DNA of 62,156 bases from CAYTGM01 sp964437365 (lineage in GTDB: Bacteria > Sumerlaeota > Sumerlaeia > SLMS01), in NCBI GenBank assembly GCA_964437365.1, contig CAYTGM010000029.1, positions 1-62,156 of the forward strand. Direction: 5' to 3'. The notes under the pieces are model-generated. The model was not told the origin of the DNA and did not search any database. It saw only the letters and a list, made by a program, of their open reading frames with translations. Positions 18,243 through 27,584 of this stretch are shown here, piece by piece (position 1 is the first letter of the stretch; every line of letters begins with the position of its first letter). Made by a program: the position numbers and the translations under genes.

Positions 18243-19415
18243 CTATTTCGTTGAGTATATTTTCAGCGCTTCTTCACGCGCTTTGCCTTTTGGCACCTTC
18301 ACACCATTATTGGTTAGAACATCTTCAAGGGCAGAAAGACAAACCAGAACATTCCTCTCACTACTTGAGTGACCCATAAGTCCAATTCTCCATGCCTTTC
18401 CAGCGAACGGTCCAAGACCGCCACCAATTTCAAGACCATACTTTTCCAGGAGAAACTTTCTAGCTGGACCATCTTCCACACCGTCTGGAATTCGAACACA
18501 ATTCAGCGTTGTCAGAGTCTTCTCTGGTATATATTCAATCCCTAACGCATTTAAACCAGCTTTCAAAGCATGATGATTCAACTCGTGCCGCTTGAAACGT
18601 ACCTCAAGGCCTTCCTCAACAATGATTGCAAGAGCTTCTCTTAAGGCATAGGTCATGTTCACGGGAGCTGTATGGTGATAGCTCCTTGCATCGCCCCAGT
18701 AATTCCTGACCATGGTGAGATCCAGGTACCAGCTTTGAACCTTCTTTTTGCGTGCATCAATCGCCTCTTCGGCACGCCTGGAGAACGTCACCGGGGAAAG
18801 TCCGGGCGGACACGACAGACATTTTTGCGTTCCGCTGTAGCATGCATCGACATCCCATCCATCGATTTGGACGTCTATACCAGAAAGAGAGGTCACTGCA
18901 TCCAGGACCAAAAGGGCTCCGTGGTCATGAACAACTTTGGAAATCTTTTCAATGGGCTGGTGGGCACCAGTCGACGTTTCAGCATGTACGATCCCGACAG
19001 CTTTCACGCTCCCTGCCTTCTCCAAAGCGTCCTTGATCTCCTTTTCCGAGAAGATCTTGCCCCATTCGGTTTCAAGTTTGATAACTTCTGCTCCGTATCT
19101 TTCAGCAACATCGACCATTCGAAGGCCAAAGACACCATTGCAGCATACCAGCATTTTATCGCCCGGCTCGATTAAGTTGGCGATACAGCATTCCATCCCG
19201 GCCATTCCTGTGGCTGGAACGGCCAGCGTCAGCTCATTTTTCGTCTGGAAGACGGCCTTGAGCAAGGTTCTGACTTCATCCATCAACTTCAGGTACTCTG
19301 GATCTAAATGGCCGATGGTCGTCGAACCAAGAGCACGCAAGACTCGATCTGGTACATCACTGGGACCGGGTCCCATCAAGATTCTTCGTGGTGGATTAAG
19401 TAAGGAAGGGTTCAT
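18243..19415 (-). CDS. Alanine-glyoxylate aminotransferase (AGT/PucG family)
   Basis: This is a class V PLP enzyme. PLP Lys is in GTQKCLSCPPG and the PLP Asp is in VLDAVTSLSG. The segment RSYHHTAPVNMTYALREAL is closer to alanine/serine-glyoxylate aminotransferases than to the ureidoglycine-glyoxylate type of purine clusters, as I remember those. It would use the glyoxylate made by ureidoglycolate amidohydrolase to form glycine. Ureidoglycine transamination (PucG activity) is the alternative. I moved the start to ATG 19415 (390 residues), which has a purine-rich AAGAGAAAG upstream; a 25-residue longer frame lacks family support. It is the first gene of the minus-strand operon. Confidence 0.85.
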   Translation of the reverse strand: MNPSLLNPPRRILMGPGPSDVPDRVLRALGSTTIGHLDPEYLKLMDEVRTLLKAVFQTKNELTLAVPATGMAGMECCIANLIEPGDKMLVCCNGVFGLRMVDVAERYGAEVIKLETEWGKIFSEKEIKDALEKAGSVKAVGIVHAETSTGAHQPIEKISKVVHDHGALLVLDAVTSLSGIDVQIDGWDVDACYSGTQKCLSCPPGLSPVTFSRRAEEAIDARKKKVQSWYLDLTMVRNYWGDARSYHHTAPVNMTYALREALAIIVEEGLEVRFKRHELNHHALKAGLNALGIEYIPEKTLTTLNCVRIPDGVEDGPARKFLLEKYGLEIGGGLGPFAGKAWRIGLMGHSSSERNVLVCLSALEDVLTNNGVKVPKGKAREEALKIYSTK

Positions 19416-19639
19416 AAAGCAGTCTTTCTCTTGAGATGAGACCCAGTAAGTATTAAGGGTCTGCCTCCGTCGTATCAACCTGTTATTCACCGGAATTCAA
19501 AGGATCATCGCAAGCAAAATAAAAAGCGGCGGTCCAAAGTACCTCTCTCGTTCATCATCATCGGAATTTCATTGACGAATTATCCCGACTGAATTGATCT
19601 AACCTATTGTAGTAACGATTGAAAAGTAAATACCATCCC
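19416..19639. promoter_or_regulatory. Divergent control region of the purine genes
   Basis: These 224 bases separate the minus-strand ureide operon from the plus-strand xanthine dehydrogenase operon, so both promoters and any shared operator must lie here. TTGACG at 19573-19578 could be a -35 box for the plus operon, but the -10 is unclear. No regulator gene is next to it. Confidence 0.5.
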
Positions 19640-21772
19640 ATGAAGACTTCACAACCCAAACAGCTCCACAAGTATATCGGCAATCCTGTTCCAAGGATTG
19701 AAGGCACCAGCAAAGTTACCGGTAGGGCCATCTACACGGACGATCTGAAAAAAGAAGGGCTCCTGTTCGGGAAAACGATCAGAAGTACAATCGCAAGTGG
19801 ACGTATTCAGGACATCCGCTTTGAGGAGGGCGTTGACTGGGAAGAGTTCACCATCGTCACCGCACAAGATCTACCCGTAAACAAAGTAATGTTGATCGAA
19901 GGTGATCAACCGGCGCTTGCAGATGGTGTTGTTCGCCATGCTGAAGAACCGATACTCCTCATTGCCCACGAAGATCCAACAATCCTCTATAAAGCTTCCC
20001 AGTTGATTTCCATTGATTATGAGGAGAGTCGGCCAGTTCTGGAGATTGGCGAGGGTGAGGTGATGAAGGAATATACCATTCGTCATAACGATACTGAAAC
20101 AGAGTTTGAAAAATGTGATATCATATTTGAGTCGTTCTACACAACCCCCGCTCAGGAACATGTCTATATTGAACCTAACGCTTTTCTTGCTTACTGGAGT
20201 GACGAAAGCCTGGTTGTCCATGGCAGCCTCCAATGCCCCTTTTATGTTCACAAAGCTCTAAAGCAGGCTTTTCAGTTACGCGATGAAGAAGTCAATGTTA
20301 TCCAGGAAGCAACGGGAGGAGGCTTTGGGGGCAAAGAAGACTTTCCCAGTATGATTGCTATCCATGCAGCTTTGCTCTCCAGAAAATCCGGAAGACCCGT
20401 AAAACTAATTTATGATCGCCAGGAGGATATGGCGTGCTCAACAAAGCGGCACCCTTCCATGTCACGGGTTAAAATTGGATGCGACAAGAATGGAGTCTTC
20501 AAAGCTCTTGAAATTGACTTTATGCTTGATGGAGGGGCTTACGTCACTTTGTCACCTGTTGTGCTTTCAAGAGGCATCCTCCATTCGTTTGGTCCCTACA
20601 AATGGCCCTCTGCATCACTTAAAGGGACCTGTTTCTATACAAACTCACCTCCCTATGGAGCTTTCCGTGGGTTTGGTGCTCCGCAGAGCCTTTTCGCCAT
20701 TGAACTGCATATATCTCGACTCGCAAATGAACTGGGGATAGATCCGGCAGAAATCAGGAGAAGAAACTTTCTTAAACAAGGTGATCAAATGCCTACGGGC
20801 CAGATCATGAAACAGAACCCGCCTCTGGAGAAACTTCTCGATCGCGCGTTAGAAGTTTCCGACTATCATGAAAAAAACTCTTATTATTTGAGAGGCTGTG
20901 GACATGGCATGGGTATATCAGCATTCATGCATGGGACGGGTTTCACAGGCTCGGGGGAAGTCTACCTCGACTCGGTGGTCAGACTCGAAGGCAACCAAGA
21001 CGGCACCCTCGAAATCAAGGTCTCTTCTACAGAGATTGGCCAGGGCACAGAAACGATTTTTGCCCAGATTGCAGCGGAAGCAAGTGGCATAGACATTCAT
21101 CATATTCGCTTCAGAAAACCCGAGACACACGCTGTCCCAAATAGCGGCCCAACTGTCGCATCTCGAACTTGTTCTATTGTGGGCAAACTCATCGAAAAAG
21201 CGGGTCTCAGCATTGCAGAAAAACTAAACGGCGAAAAAATTGAAGTTTACCTCTCGAAGAACGATGAATTAATGGTCGAAGAAAAGTTCAAACCCGCTGA
21301 GGATATTGTTTGGGATGATGATTCCTATCGTGGCTCAGCTTACCCTGCCTACTCCTGGTCAGTCGACGTTGCAGAGCTTAATATAGACGAGGTTACCGGG
21401 GACCCAAAGCTCGATGGGTTCTGGTCGACTGTTGATATTGGAACAGTGATCAATCCCGTTCTTGCCATGGGACAGGTTGAGGGTGGAATCGCCCAGGCAA
21501 TCGGTTGGGCTCTCTACGAGAATGTAGTTCTCGATTCTGGTATCATGAAGAATAACCAGATGACGAACTATATCATCCCAACAACGGCGGACATTCCAGA
21601 TATACATGTGGAATTCATGAGTGACCCTTACGAAGGCGGAGCCTTCGGCGCAAAAGGACTTGGAGAGCTTCCCATGGATGGACCGGCACCGGCAATCGTG
21701 TCAGCGATTTGTCATGCAACCAATCGGACATTCACTTCAATTCCCGTCACGGCAGAGAGTATTTTTAAATGA
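19640..21772 (+). CDS. Xanthine dehydrogenase, molybdopterin subunit
   Basis: This is the large molybdenum-cofactor subunit of a three-part hydroxylase that oxidises hypoxanthine and xanthine to urate. It has 710 residues. An N-terminal domain starts with VPRIEGTSKVTGRAIYTDDL. The cofactor-binding runs are ATGGGFGGKED (about 230), the Arg loop GAFRGFGAPQ (about 340), GQGTETIFAQIAAEA (about 470) and FGAKGLGEL, whose Glu is the catalytic base. ATG 19640 is preferred over TTG 19619. The sequence does not exclude another heterocycle, but the neighbouring urate genes make xanthine the likely substrate. Confidence 0.88.
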   Translation: MKTSQPKQLHKYIGNPVPRIEGTSKVTGRAIYTDDLKKEGLLFGKTIRSTIASGRIQDIRFEEGVDWEEFTIVTAQDLPVNKVMLIEGDQPALADGVVRHAEEPILLIAHEDPTILYKASQLISIDYEESRPVLEIGEGEVMKEYTIRHNDTETEFEKCDIIFESFYTTPAQEHVYIEPNAFLAYWSDESLVVHGSLQCPFYVHKALKQAFQLRDEEVNVIQEATGGGFGGKEDFPSMIAIHAALLSRKSGRPVKLIYDRQEDMACSTKRHPSMSRVKIGCDKNGVFKALEIDFMLDGGAYVTLSPVVLSRGILHSFGPYKWPSASLKGTCFYTNSPPYGAFRGFGAPQSLFAIELHISRLANELGIDPAEIRRRNFLKQGDQMPTGQIMKQNPPLEKLLDRALEVSDYHEKNSYYLRGCGHGMGISAFMHGTGFTGSGEVYLDSVVRLEGNQDGTLEIKVSSTEIGQGTETIFAQIAAEASGIDIHHIRFRKPETHAVPNSGPTVASRTCSIVGKLIEKAGLSIAEKLNGEKIEVYLSKNDELMVEEKFKPAEDIVWDDDSYRGSAYPAYSWSVDVAELNIDEVTGDPKLDGFWSTVDIGTVINPVLAMGQVEGGIAQAIGWALYENVVLDSGIMKNNQMTNYIIPTTADIPDIHVEFMSDPYEGGAFGAKGLGELPMDGPAPAIVSAICHATNRTFTSIPVTAESIFK

Positions 21773-22239
21773 CAGAGAAATTGAAACTCACCATCAACAA
21801 AGAAGAAATTGAGATCGATTGCCATCCTATGCTTCCACTCCTGGATGCGATAAGAGAGACCGTTGGATTAACAGGAACGAAATATGGCTGCGGAGAGGGT
21901 GAATGCGGTGCCTGTACCGTGATTATGAACGATCAGCTTGTCATGTCATGTATGGTCCCTGTATGTCAGGCGGAAAACGCGACGATAGAAACAGTAGAAG
22001 GGGTTTCTGAAGACCATGCTGTTACTCCAATTCAGGAAGCCTTCCATCACCACGGTGGAGCTCAGTGTGGGATTTGTACTCCGGGGATGATTATGAGTGC
22101 TGTCTATTGGTTGCGGCACCCTGATCGCGCGCCGGGCGGAGTCAGGGAAGCACTCTCAGGCAACCTTTGTCGCTGTACGGGCTATACAGCTATTTTCAGA
22201 GCGATCGAGAAAGTAACGGAGCACATCGAAGAAGAATGA
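21769..22239 (+). CDS. Xanthine dehydrogenase, 2Fe-2S subunit
   Basis: This 156-residue electron-transfer subunit carries two [2Fe-2S] clusters. The plant-ferredoxin-like cluster uses the Cys of YGCGEGECGACTV (about 45-57) with a further Cys near 67. The second uses QCGICTPGM and NLCRCTGY. It passes electrons from the molybdenum centre to FAD. Its ATG overlaps the stop of the molybdopterin subunit, and its stop overlaps the start of the FAD subunit, so the three are made in step. Confidence 0.96.
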   Translation: MTEKLKLTINKEEIEIDCHPMLPLLDAIRETVGLTGTKYGCGEGECGACTVIMNDQLVMSCMVPVCQAENATIETVEGVSEDHAVTPIQEAFHHHGGAQCGICTPGMIMSAVYWLRHPDRAPGGVREALSGNLCRCTGYTAIFRAIEKVTEHIEEE

Positions 22240-23087
22240 TTGCTTCTCACCTGAACGATTTTGAGTGTATCGTCCCATCCAGTTTGCAGGAAGCGCTGGT
22301 TGCGAAACAGCAGGATCCGTCACTGATCCCGATTGCTGGTGGAACAGAGGTCATGGTTCAATTTAACGAAGGATTGCTGCCTCCCTCCAGATTAATGAGT
22401 CTTCACCGGCTGACTTCTGACCTGCGATATATACGCCATACCTCTCATGGCTTGAGTCTCGGAGCACTTGCCACCTACGGCGACGCGAGGATGGATCAGA
22501 ATGTTCACACCGACTTTCCTCTACTTGTCGAATGTTCAAAGATAACTGGAGCCATTCAGATCCAGAATCGAGGAACCTTCGCAGGGAACATCATTAATGC
22601 CTCCCCTGCTGCTGACAGCGTTCCTGTACTGATTGCTTATGACGCGGTTCTTACCCTGCAAAGCGCTAAAGGTTCACGCCGTGTTCCCATTAACGAGTTC
22701 TTCAAAGGATATCGAAAGACAGACCTCAGAGAGGACGAAATGCTCACAGAAATCTTTCTCCCGAAGTGCCCAGCCGCCCATGAGCAGCAGTATTATCGTA
22801 AAGTCGGAACCAGAAAAGCCCAGGCGATCAGCAAAGTGGTTTTTGCGGGAATTAATCACCCTGACCACGTTCGCCTCGTTTGGGGGTCTGTGGCACCCAC
22901 AACGATCAGAACCAGAGACCTCGAACGACTGGTCCAGGTGGGAAGCATCTCCGAAGACGTCCTTATTGAGAACCTTCTGAGAGAAATCGCTCCTTTGGAT
23001 GATGTGCGCTCTACAAAGGATTATCGACTCAAGGTAGCTGAGAATATCCTCTTCGATTTTCTACAAACGACCGCAAATTTTGCATAG
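22236..23087 (+). CDS. Xanthine dehydrogenase, FAD subunit
   Basis: This is the 283-residue FAD-binding subunit (CO dehydrogenase flavoprotein type). The FAD contacts are visible: IAGGTEVMVQFNEG (about 34-47), the LGALATYGD run, and IQNRGTFAGNIINASPAADSVP (about 107-128). The C-terminal domain contains YYRKVGTRKAQAISKV. I chose ATG 22236, which overlaps the previous stop (ATGA); a frame starting earlier would only repeat the end of the Fe-S gene in another frame. It is the last gene of the operon. Confidence 0.93.
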   Translation: MIASHLNDFECIVPSSLQEALVAKQQDPSLIPIAGGTEVMVQFNEGLLPPSRLMSLHRLTSDLRYIRHTSHGLSLGALATYGDARMDQNVHTDFPLLVECSKITGAIQIQNRGTFAGNIINASPAADSVPVLIAYDAVLTLQSAKGSRRVPINEFFKGYRKTDLREDEMLTEIFLPKCPAAHEQQYYRKVGTRKAQAISKVVFAGINHPDHVRLVWGSVAPTTIRTRDLERLVQVGSISEDVLIENLLREIAPLDDVRSTKDYRLKVAENILFDFLQTTANFA

Positions 23088-23336
23088 AGTGGCCGCCAAC
23101 ATTAATGTCCGAATAGATGGTGAGTGAGATTAGACCATCCAGTGTTCTGAAAACATAGGAATAGTGGTGCTATTTCGAGGTTTTCAGCAAGCAGAAGGGA
23201 GTGCTCGCAACCAGCTTATATCGGACAGGAATATTGACAGACTCTACTAAACCCTGAAATTTCATATTCTTTGTAACCTTTTTTCCTCATCTTCTCAATT
23301 GCTATCAGACGATACTTTGAAAAGGCTGATGGGAAC

Positions 23337-26300
23337 ATGGACGATCACAACGATAAGCAAGACGATTCTGCAGAACAGCCAGGGCCGGACCTTCCGGATG
23401 GACTGGACCCGGAGAAACTGCTTCGGGCTGGTATGGAACGTTCTGATTCAGAAGTCGAGCAACAGAGCAGCACAAGCGGACCCTCAGAAGTGGACCTCGA
23501 TCGCGATCTCTTGAATATGGATAAACTGGCTGAGGACTTTCCCCAGCTTGAATTCCTGGAACTCCTTGGAAAAGGAGGGATGGGAGTCGTCTATCTTGCT
23601 CGACAACCGCACCTTGATCGCATGATCGCCATTAAGGTTATGAGCGAGCGCCTTTCCAGCAACCCTGAGTTCTCTGAGCGTTTCAGCCGCGAAGCAAAAG
23701 CCCTGGCTCGTCTCAATCACAGCAATATCGTTCACATTTATGATTTCGGTAAGGCGGGTGGTCGCTGCTACATGCTCATGGAGTACGTTGAAGGGGCAAA
23801 TCTCCGACAGCTCATGCAGGAGCAGAGACTGACCACAGAACAAACCCTGGCAATTATTCCTCAAGTTTGTGATGCGCTGCAATTCGCCCATGATTCTGGC
23901 GTCGTCCACCGCGACATCAAACCTGAAAATATTCTTATAGACCTGAAAAATACGGTAAAGATTGCCGACTTCGGGCTGGCAAAGATCGCAACCGGAGAAG
24001 TGGATTCAGGTTTTACTCGAACGGGTACCGTGGTTGGCACGCCACAATACATGGCTCCGGAACAAATTGAAAAGCCAGGCTCTGTTGATCACAGGGCTGA
24101 TGTCTATGCGCTCGGCGTTGTTCTTTATGAATTACTGACAGGGGAGCTCCCACTCGGCCGCTTTCCCAACCCGTCGGAGAAAAGTCCTATCGATGCACGA
24201 CTCGACGATGTCGTCATGCGTGCCCTTGATAAGGATCCGGAAAAACGCTTTCAAAAAGCGGATGAGTTCAAGAGTTCGCTCGGCGGTGAACCCTTAGAGA
24301 ACAGACCTGAATTACTAAACAAGACAGCGACTCAGAGGAAGACCTCCGATGAAAATGGACCATCTTCAAGTAAGGAGAAAAGTGGAGACGAGGAAACTCA
24401 TAAAGCAACGTTCCATCCGCTGGCAATTGCTGGGGTTGTCCTTCAATTACTCGCTATACTAGGTCTTATTTTTACGCTCTTCTTCTTTTCCTGGGTGGAT
24501 AGTGTACATCGTGAGAGTTACCATGTAACTTACAGCACAGGGAATGCAACGCTGATCGAAGGAGGACCTGTCCATACTGGAAGTGGCGGTTCCAGAACGG
24601 CGCTATCACAGCTTGTATTTGCTATCATCCCCCACCTGATCTTCGAGGTTCTCGCGACGATCTGTGGTGTTGTAGCAATCTTTCTAATCATTTCCTCCAA
24701 AGGAAAGAGAAAGGGGCTGTCGCTTGCAGCCTTTGCCTGCGGCTACTTTCCAATACTTCTAATTTCAATCGGACTCCATCTGTGCGTGGCCCCTTTCCAG
24801 ATGAGTATTATTCGAGACCTCAGAATAATAGGAATACAAGAACAAACCTATTTCATTTTCAATGCAGTAGCATTTGGAGTCCCCTTAACGATCATTTTCT
24901 TCCAGTTCCTCTTTAGTCGCATAGACAAAAGCTATTCGACAAACTATTTTAATAGAGGAATTGTCTACCCTGCCATTCTCGGGTTAAGCGCGATCTTATG
25001 CCTTGTTGCTTACATTTCTGTTTCAACACCTGAGACCGAATATCAAGTTTCCCGTCTTTCAATGCAAGAAACACAGGTTCAACCTCAAGCCCCAGAAAAA
25101 AAACCAGAAGTCGAAAAACCTGTCCCTCCTGCAGGTAACGAAGGTCGTGAGATTTCTGATCTATACGATACAAAAGACTTTATCGTTCAACTCTACCCCG
25201 TTTTTCGGGAGGACCAAATTCCGGCTGAGCTACTGGAGACCCGAAGAAAACTCTCTCAAGCGGGTATATTAGCGAAAACTCGACTTCTTCCTAACGGGCT
25301 TTCAATTGAATATACAGGCCCCTTCAGTACGTCAGATGAAGCGCTCTCAAGTTCTGAGCGACTCAAACAGATCCTTAGTGATGTGCCTAAGGTCCATGTC
25401 ACTTCGTTGCTCGAAAAGGTTAAGGCGAACCTTTCTGTATCAGAGGACAATTGGTCTCCCGACTTGGTTTTTCAAAGTGTCACCATCCAAAACAAACCTG
25501 ATGCGCCTTTGACTTTACAGGCGAAGAATATCGGCAAAGCCACCATTAATAATTACTCGGTCAGTAAATTTCGCTATAGATCGTCAACTCAGGTTTCCTC
25601 TCACTCCGGCCCCTTCCCTCCAGGAGCAAACATGTTCTATCAAGTTCCACCAAGATACCTTTCAGATACGACCGTCAATTTCAAACTGAGCTCTGATGAA
25701 CCAGAATCCAATGATAGAAACAATACCATCAATCTTCATGTCGATGAAATGAAAATGCTTATCGATATTTACATGAGGAAGAATGGGATTGAGTTCATCC
25801 CTCAAAACTCTTCTGGAGGATTTGGACCACAAATTCCTCAGCTGCAATACTCGTTCTTTCCTGTCTATTCAGAGCAGTGGAGTATCCCTATCTATTACAA
25901 TGAAGTGGAAAAAAGTAACCCGCACGCGAATCCTTATCACTTGGAAAGCTATTTTGAGAATAAAGTGGGCTATGCAAACGTCGGAGTGGCAGCTGATTCT
26001 TCAGGACTGGGAATCTGCTATTTGGGTCTCTTTCCAACAAGTGAAGCAGCAGAAGACTGGCGTCAGAAATTGAAAGCGATCCACAAGGAAGAGTTCGGAG
26101 AACCACAAAAAGTTAGAACAAACTTACTTCCTCAATCTCCCTATGACTCCATGGAATTCATCAGTAACGGTTGGTATATCGTCTATAACATGGAGAAAAC
26201 GCCCTACCCTGGCGGAGAGTATGATCCATATATTCGGGAAGTAAAAAGAAGAGGAGTCAGCAACTGGCCCGATGCGACGGGACCGTTCCGATCCAGGGAG

Positions 26301-26858
26301 GATGCAGAAAAGGTTCTGAAGAGTTTGGGACTTGCGGAAATAGAGAAAATTCAAATTCTCCCTTCTTATTTCTTTGTTCCTTTTTCAGGAGATAACTCCT
26401 TATGGGAAGGTCAGCGATACGAGGAGACGATGAAGAACCTCCTCGAACTTCCGCCTGTTGAATTAGAGGGTGTCATTGCAAATACAGAGGAGACGGATTA
26501 CCTGGGCGAACTGAATGAAACTGAAAATCCATTCAACGATGGTGAGTGGGCGATTCTGATCAATTATGAGAATCCAAACAATTTCGATCCTATGGAGTTA
26601 TTGGAAGATAGTTTGGAAGACTATAAGTCCTGGAACGTGTCCATCAGCAATATAGAGGAGGAGAAAGGTCAGCCATCAACTGGACTTGTCATCGGAAAGT
26701 TCGAATCTGTATCAGAAGTCAGAAAAAAGGTCGAATTTCTAAGAGAACATGAAGGACTTTTATTTCTGGAGATCGTCACGATGGGCAAAGACGGTACCTT
26801 CAAATCTTCAAGCTATGAAAGATCTTATCAATTGAGTTTCCATCTTCAGAACGAGTGA
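23337..26858 (+). CDS. Receptor-like Ser/Thr kinase with SPOR/CARDB-like exterior
   Basis: The protein has 1173 residues. The kinase domain spans about 73-315: glycine loop GKGGMGVVY, Lys100, HRD 191-193, DFG 211-213, APE 240-242, all catalytic residues intact. Five membrane helices follow (about 362-385, 424-453, 460-487, 503-528, 541-563), which would put the last 600 residues outside. That part shows a SPOR-like unit (about 614-682: FIVQLYP then EYTGPFSTSDEAL), a CARDB-like beta domain (about 705-803), and at least two more SPOR-like units, seen in CYLGLFPTSEAAEDW and TGPFRSREDAEKVL. The kinase probably senses wall or surface ligands. A sigma-factor gene starts 3 bases after its stop. Confidence 0.85.
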   Translation: MDDHNDKQDDSAEQPGPDLPDGLDPEKLLRAGMERSDSEVEQQSSTSGPSEVDLDRDLLNMDKLAEDFPQLEFLELLGKGGMGVVYLARQPHLDRMIAIKVMSERLSSNPEFSERFSREAKALARLNHSNIVHIYDFGKAGGRCYMLMEYVEGANLRQLMQEQRLTTEQTLAIIPQVCDALQFAHDSGVVHRDIKPENILIDLKNTVKIADFGLAKIATGEVDSGFTRTGTVVGTPQYMAPEQIEKPGSVDHRADVYALGVVLYELLTGELPLGRFPNPSEKSPIDARLDDVVMRALDKDPEKRFQKADEFKSSLGGEPLENRPELLNKTATQRKTSDENGPSSSKEKSGDEETHKATFHPLAIAGVVLQLLAILGLIFTLFFFSWVDSVHRESYHVTYSTGNATLIEGGPVHTGSGGSRTALSQLVFAIIPHLIFEVLATICGVVAIFLIISSKGKRKGLSLAAFACGYFPILLISIGLHLCVAPFQMSIIRDLRIIGIQEQTYFIFNAVAFGVPLTIIFFQFLFSRIDKSYSTNYFNRGIVYPAILGLSAILCLVAYISVSTPETEYQVSRLSMQETQVQPQAPEKKPEVEKPVPPAGNEGREISDLYDTKDFIVQLYPVFREDQIPAELLETRRKLSQAGILAKTRLLPNGLSIEYTGPFSTSDEALSSSERLKQILSDVPKVHVTSLLEKVKANLSVSEDNWSPDLVFQSVTIQNKPDAPLTLQAKNIGKATINNYSVSKFRYRSSTQVSSHSGPFPPGANMFYQVPPRYLSDTTVNFKLSSDEPESNDRNNTINLHVDEMKMLIDIYMRKNGIEFIPQNSSGGFGPQIPQLQYSFFPVYSEQWSIPIYYNEVEKSNPHANPYHLESYFENKVGYANVGVAADSSGLGICYLGLFPTSEAAEDWRQKLKAIHKEEFGEPQKVRTNLLPQSPYDSMEFISNGWYIVYNMEKTPYPGGEYDPYIREVKRRGVSNWPDATGPFRSREDAEKVLKSLGLAEIEKIQILPSYFFVPFSGDNSLWEGQRYEETMKNLLELPPVELEGVIANTEETDYLGELNETENPFNDGEWAILINYENPNNFDPMELLEDSLEDYKSWNVSISNIEEEKGQPSTGLVIGKFESVSEVRKKVEFLREHEGLLFLEIVTMGKDGTFKSSSYERSYQLSFHLQNE

Positions 26859-26861
26859 TTC

Positions 26862-27584
26862 ATGGACGATCTAGCAAAACAGCGTCAGTTCACCACAACT
26901 CGGTGGTCGCTTGTTATTCAAGCAGCCCAGACAGAGAGCCGTGAAGAAAGTCAGGCTGCTCTCCGCGAGCTTTGTGAAACCTACTGGCAACCTGTCTATC
27001 ACTATCTGCGTGCCGACGGAAAGTCTCCGGAAGAAGCGATGGACATTGTGCAGGGATTCATGGCGTGGCTTCTGGAAAAAGCGAACCTCGCCAGAGCCTC
27101 CTCTGACAGAGGTAAATTCCGTTCTTATCTTTTGGGAGCCCTCAAGCACTATCTCTACGACCTGCGCAAAAAAGAAGGTGCAATGAAACGAGGGGGGAAC
27201 TGTCAGTTTCTTTCGATAGACGTCGCCCCTCTGGAAAAGTCTTTCGCCTTTCATAGCATTGACAAGGAAACACCAGAAACCATTTATAGACGCCAGTGGG
27301 CCTATACACTCTTGAAACGCGTCCTGGAGGAGGTGAGGGAGGCCTACAAAAAACAAGGCAGGGAATCGATCTTTGAGGAGCTCAAGCTTGCATTGACCGG
27401 CGATCTTCACGATACTTATGCAGAAATCGGTCAACGTCTCAACATGAGCGAAGGTGCGATCAAAGTAGCCGTCCATCGACTCAAGAAAAGCTATCGTCAA
27501 ACCCTTGTTGCGCAGGTAGCAGAAACCGTCGACGAGCACACCACAGTCAAAGAAGAAATAGAGGCTCTGCTGGAGGCCCTTTGA
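26862..27584 (+). CDS. ECF-like sigma factor coupled to the kinase
   Basis: This 240-residue sigma-70-family protein begins with the TTTRWSLVIQA run common in sigma factors of planctomycete-like bacteria. Region 2 covers about 25-95 (ELCETYWQPVYHYLR, AMDIVQGFMAWLLE, FRSYLLGALKHYLYDLRKK). Region 4 covers about 175-222, with helix-turn-helix DTYAEIGQRLNMSEGAIKVAVHRLKKSY. The linker between them is long. No anti-sigma gene is near; instead the gene lies 3 bases behind the receptor-like kinase, so phosphorylation may control it, as known for ECF factors linked with kinases. The target genes are not visible. Confidence 0.88.
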   Translation: MDDLAKQRQFTTTRWSLVIQAAQTESREESQAALRELCETYWQPVYHYLRADGKSPEEAMDIVQGFMAWLLEKANLARASSDRGKFRSYLLGALKHYLYDLRKKEGAMKRGGNCQFLSIDVAPLEKSFAFHSIDKETPETIYRRQWAYTLLKRVLEEVREAYKKQGRESIFEELKLALTGDLHDTYAEIGQRLNMSEGAIKVAVHRLKKSYRQTLVAQVAETVDEHTTVKEEIEALLEAL

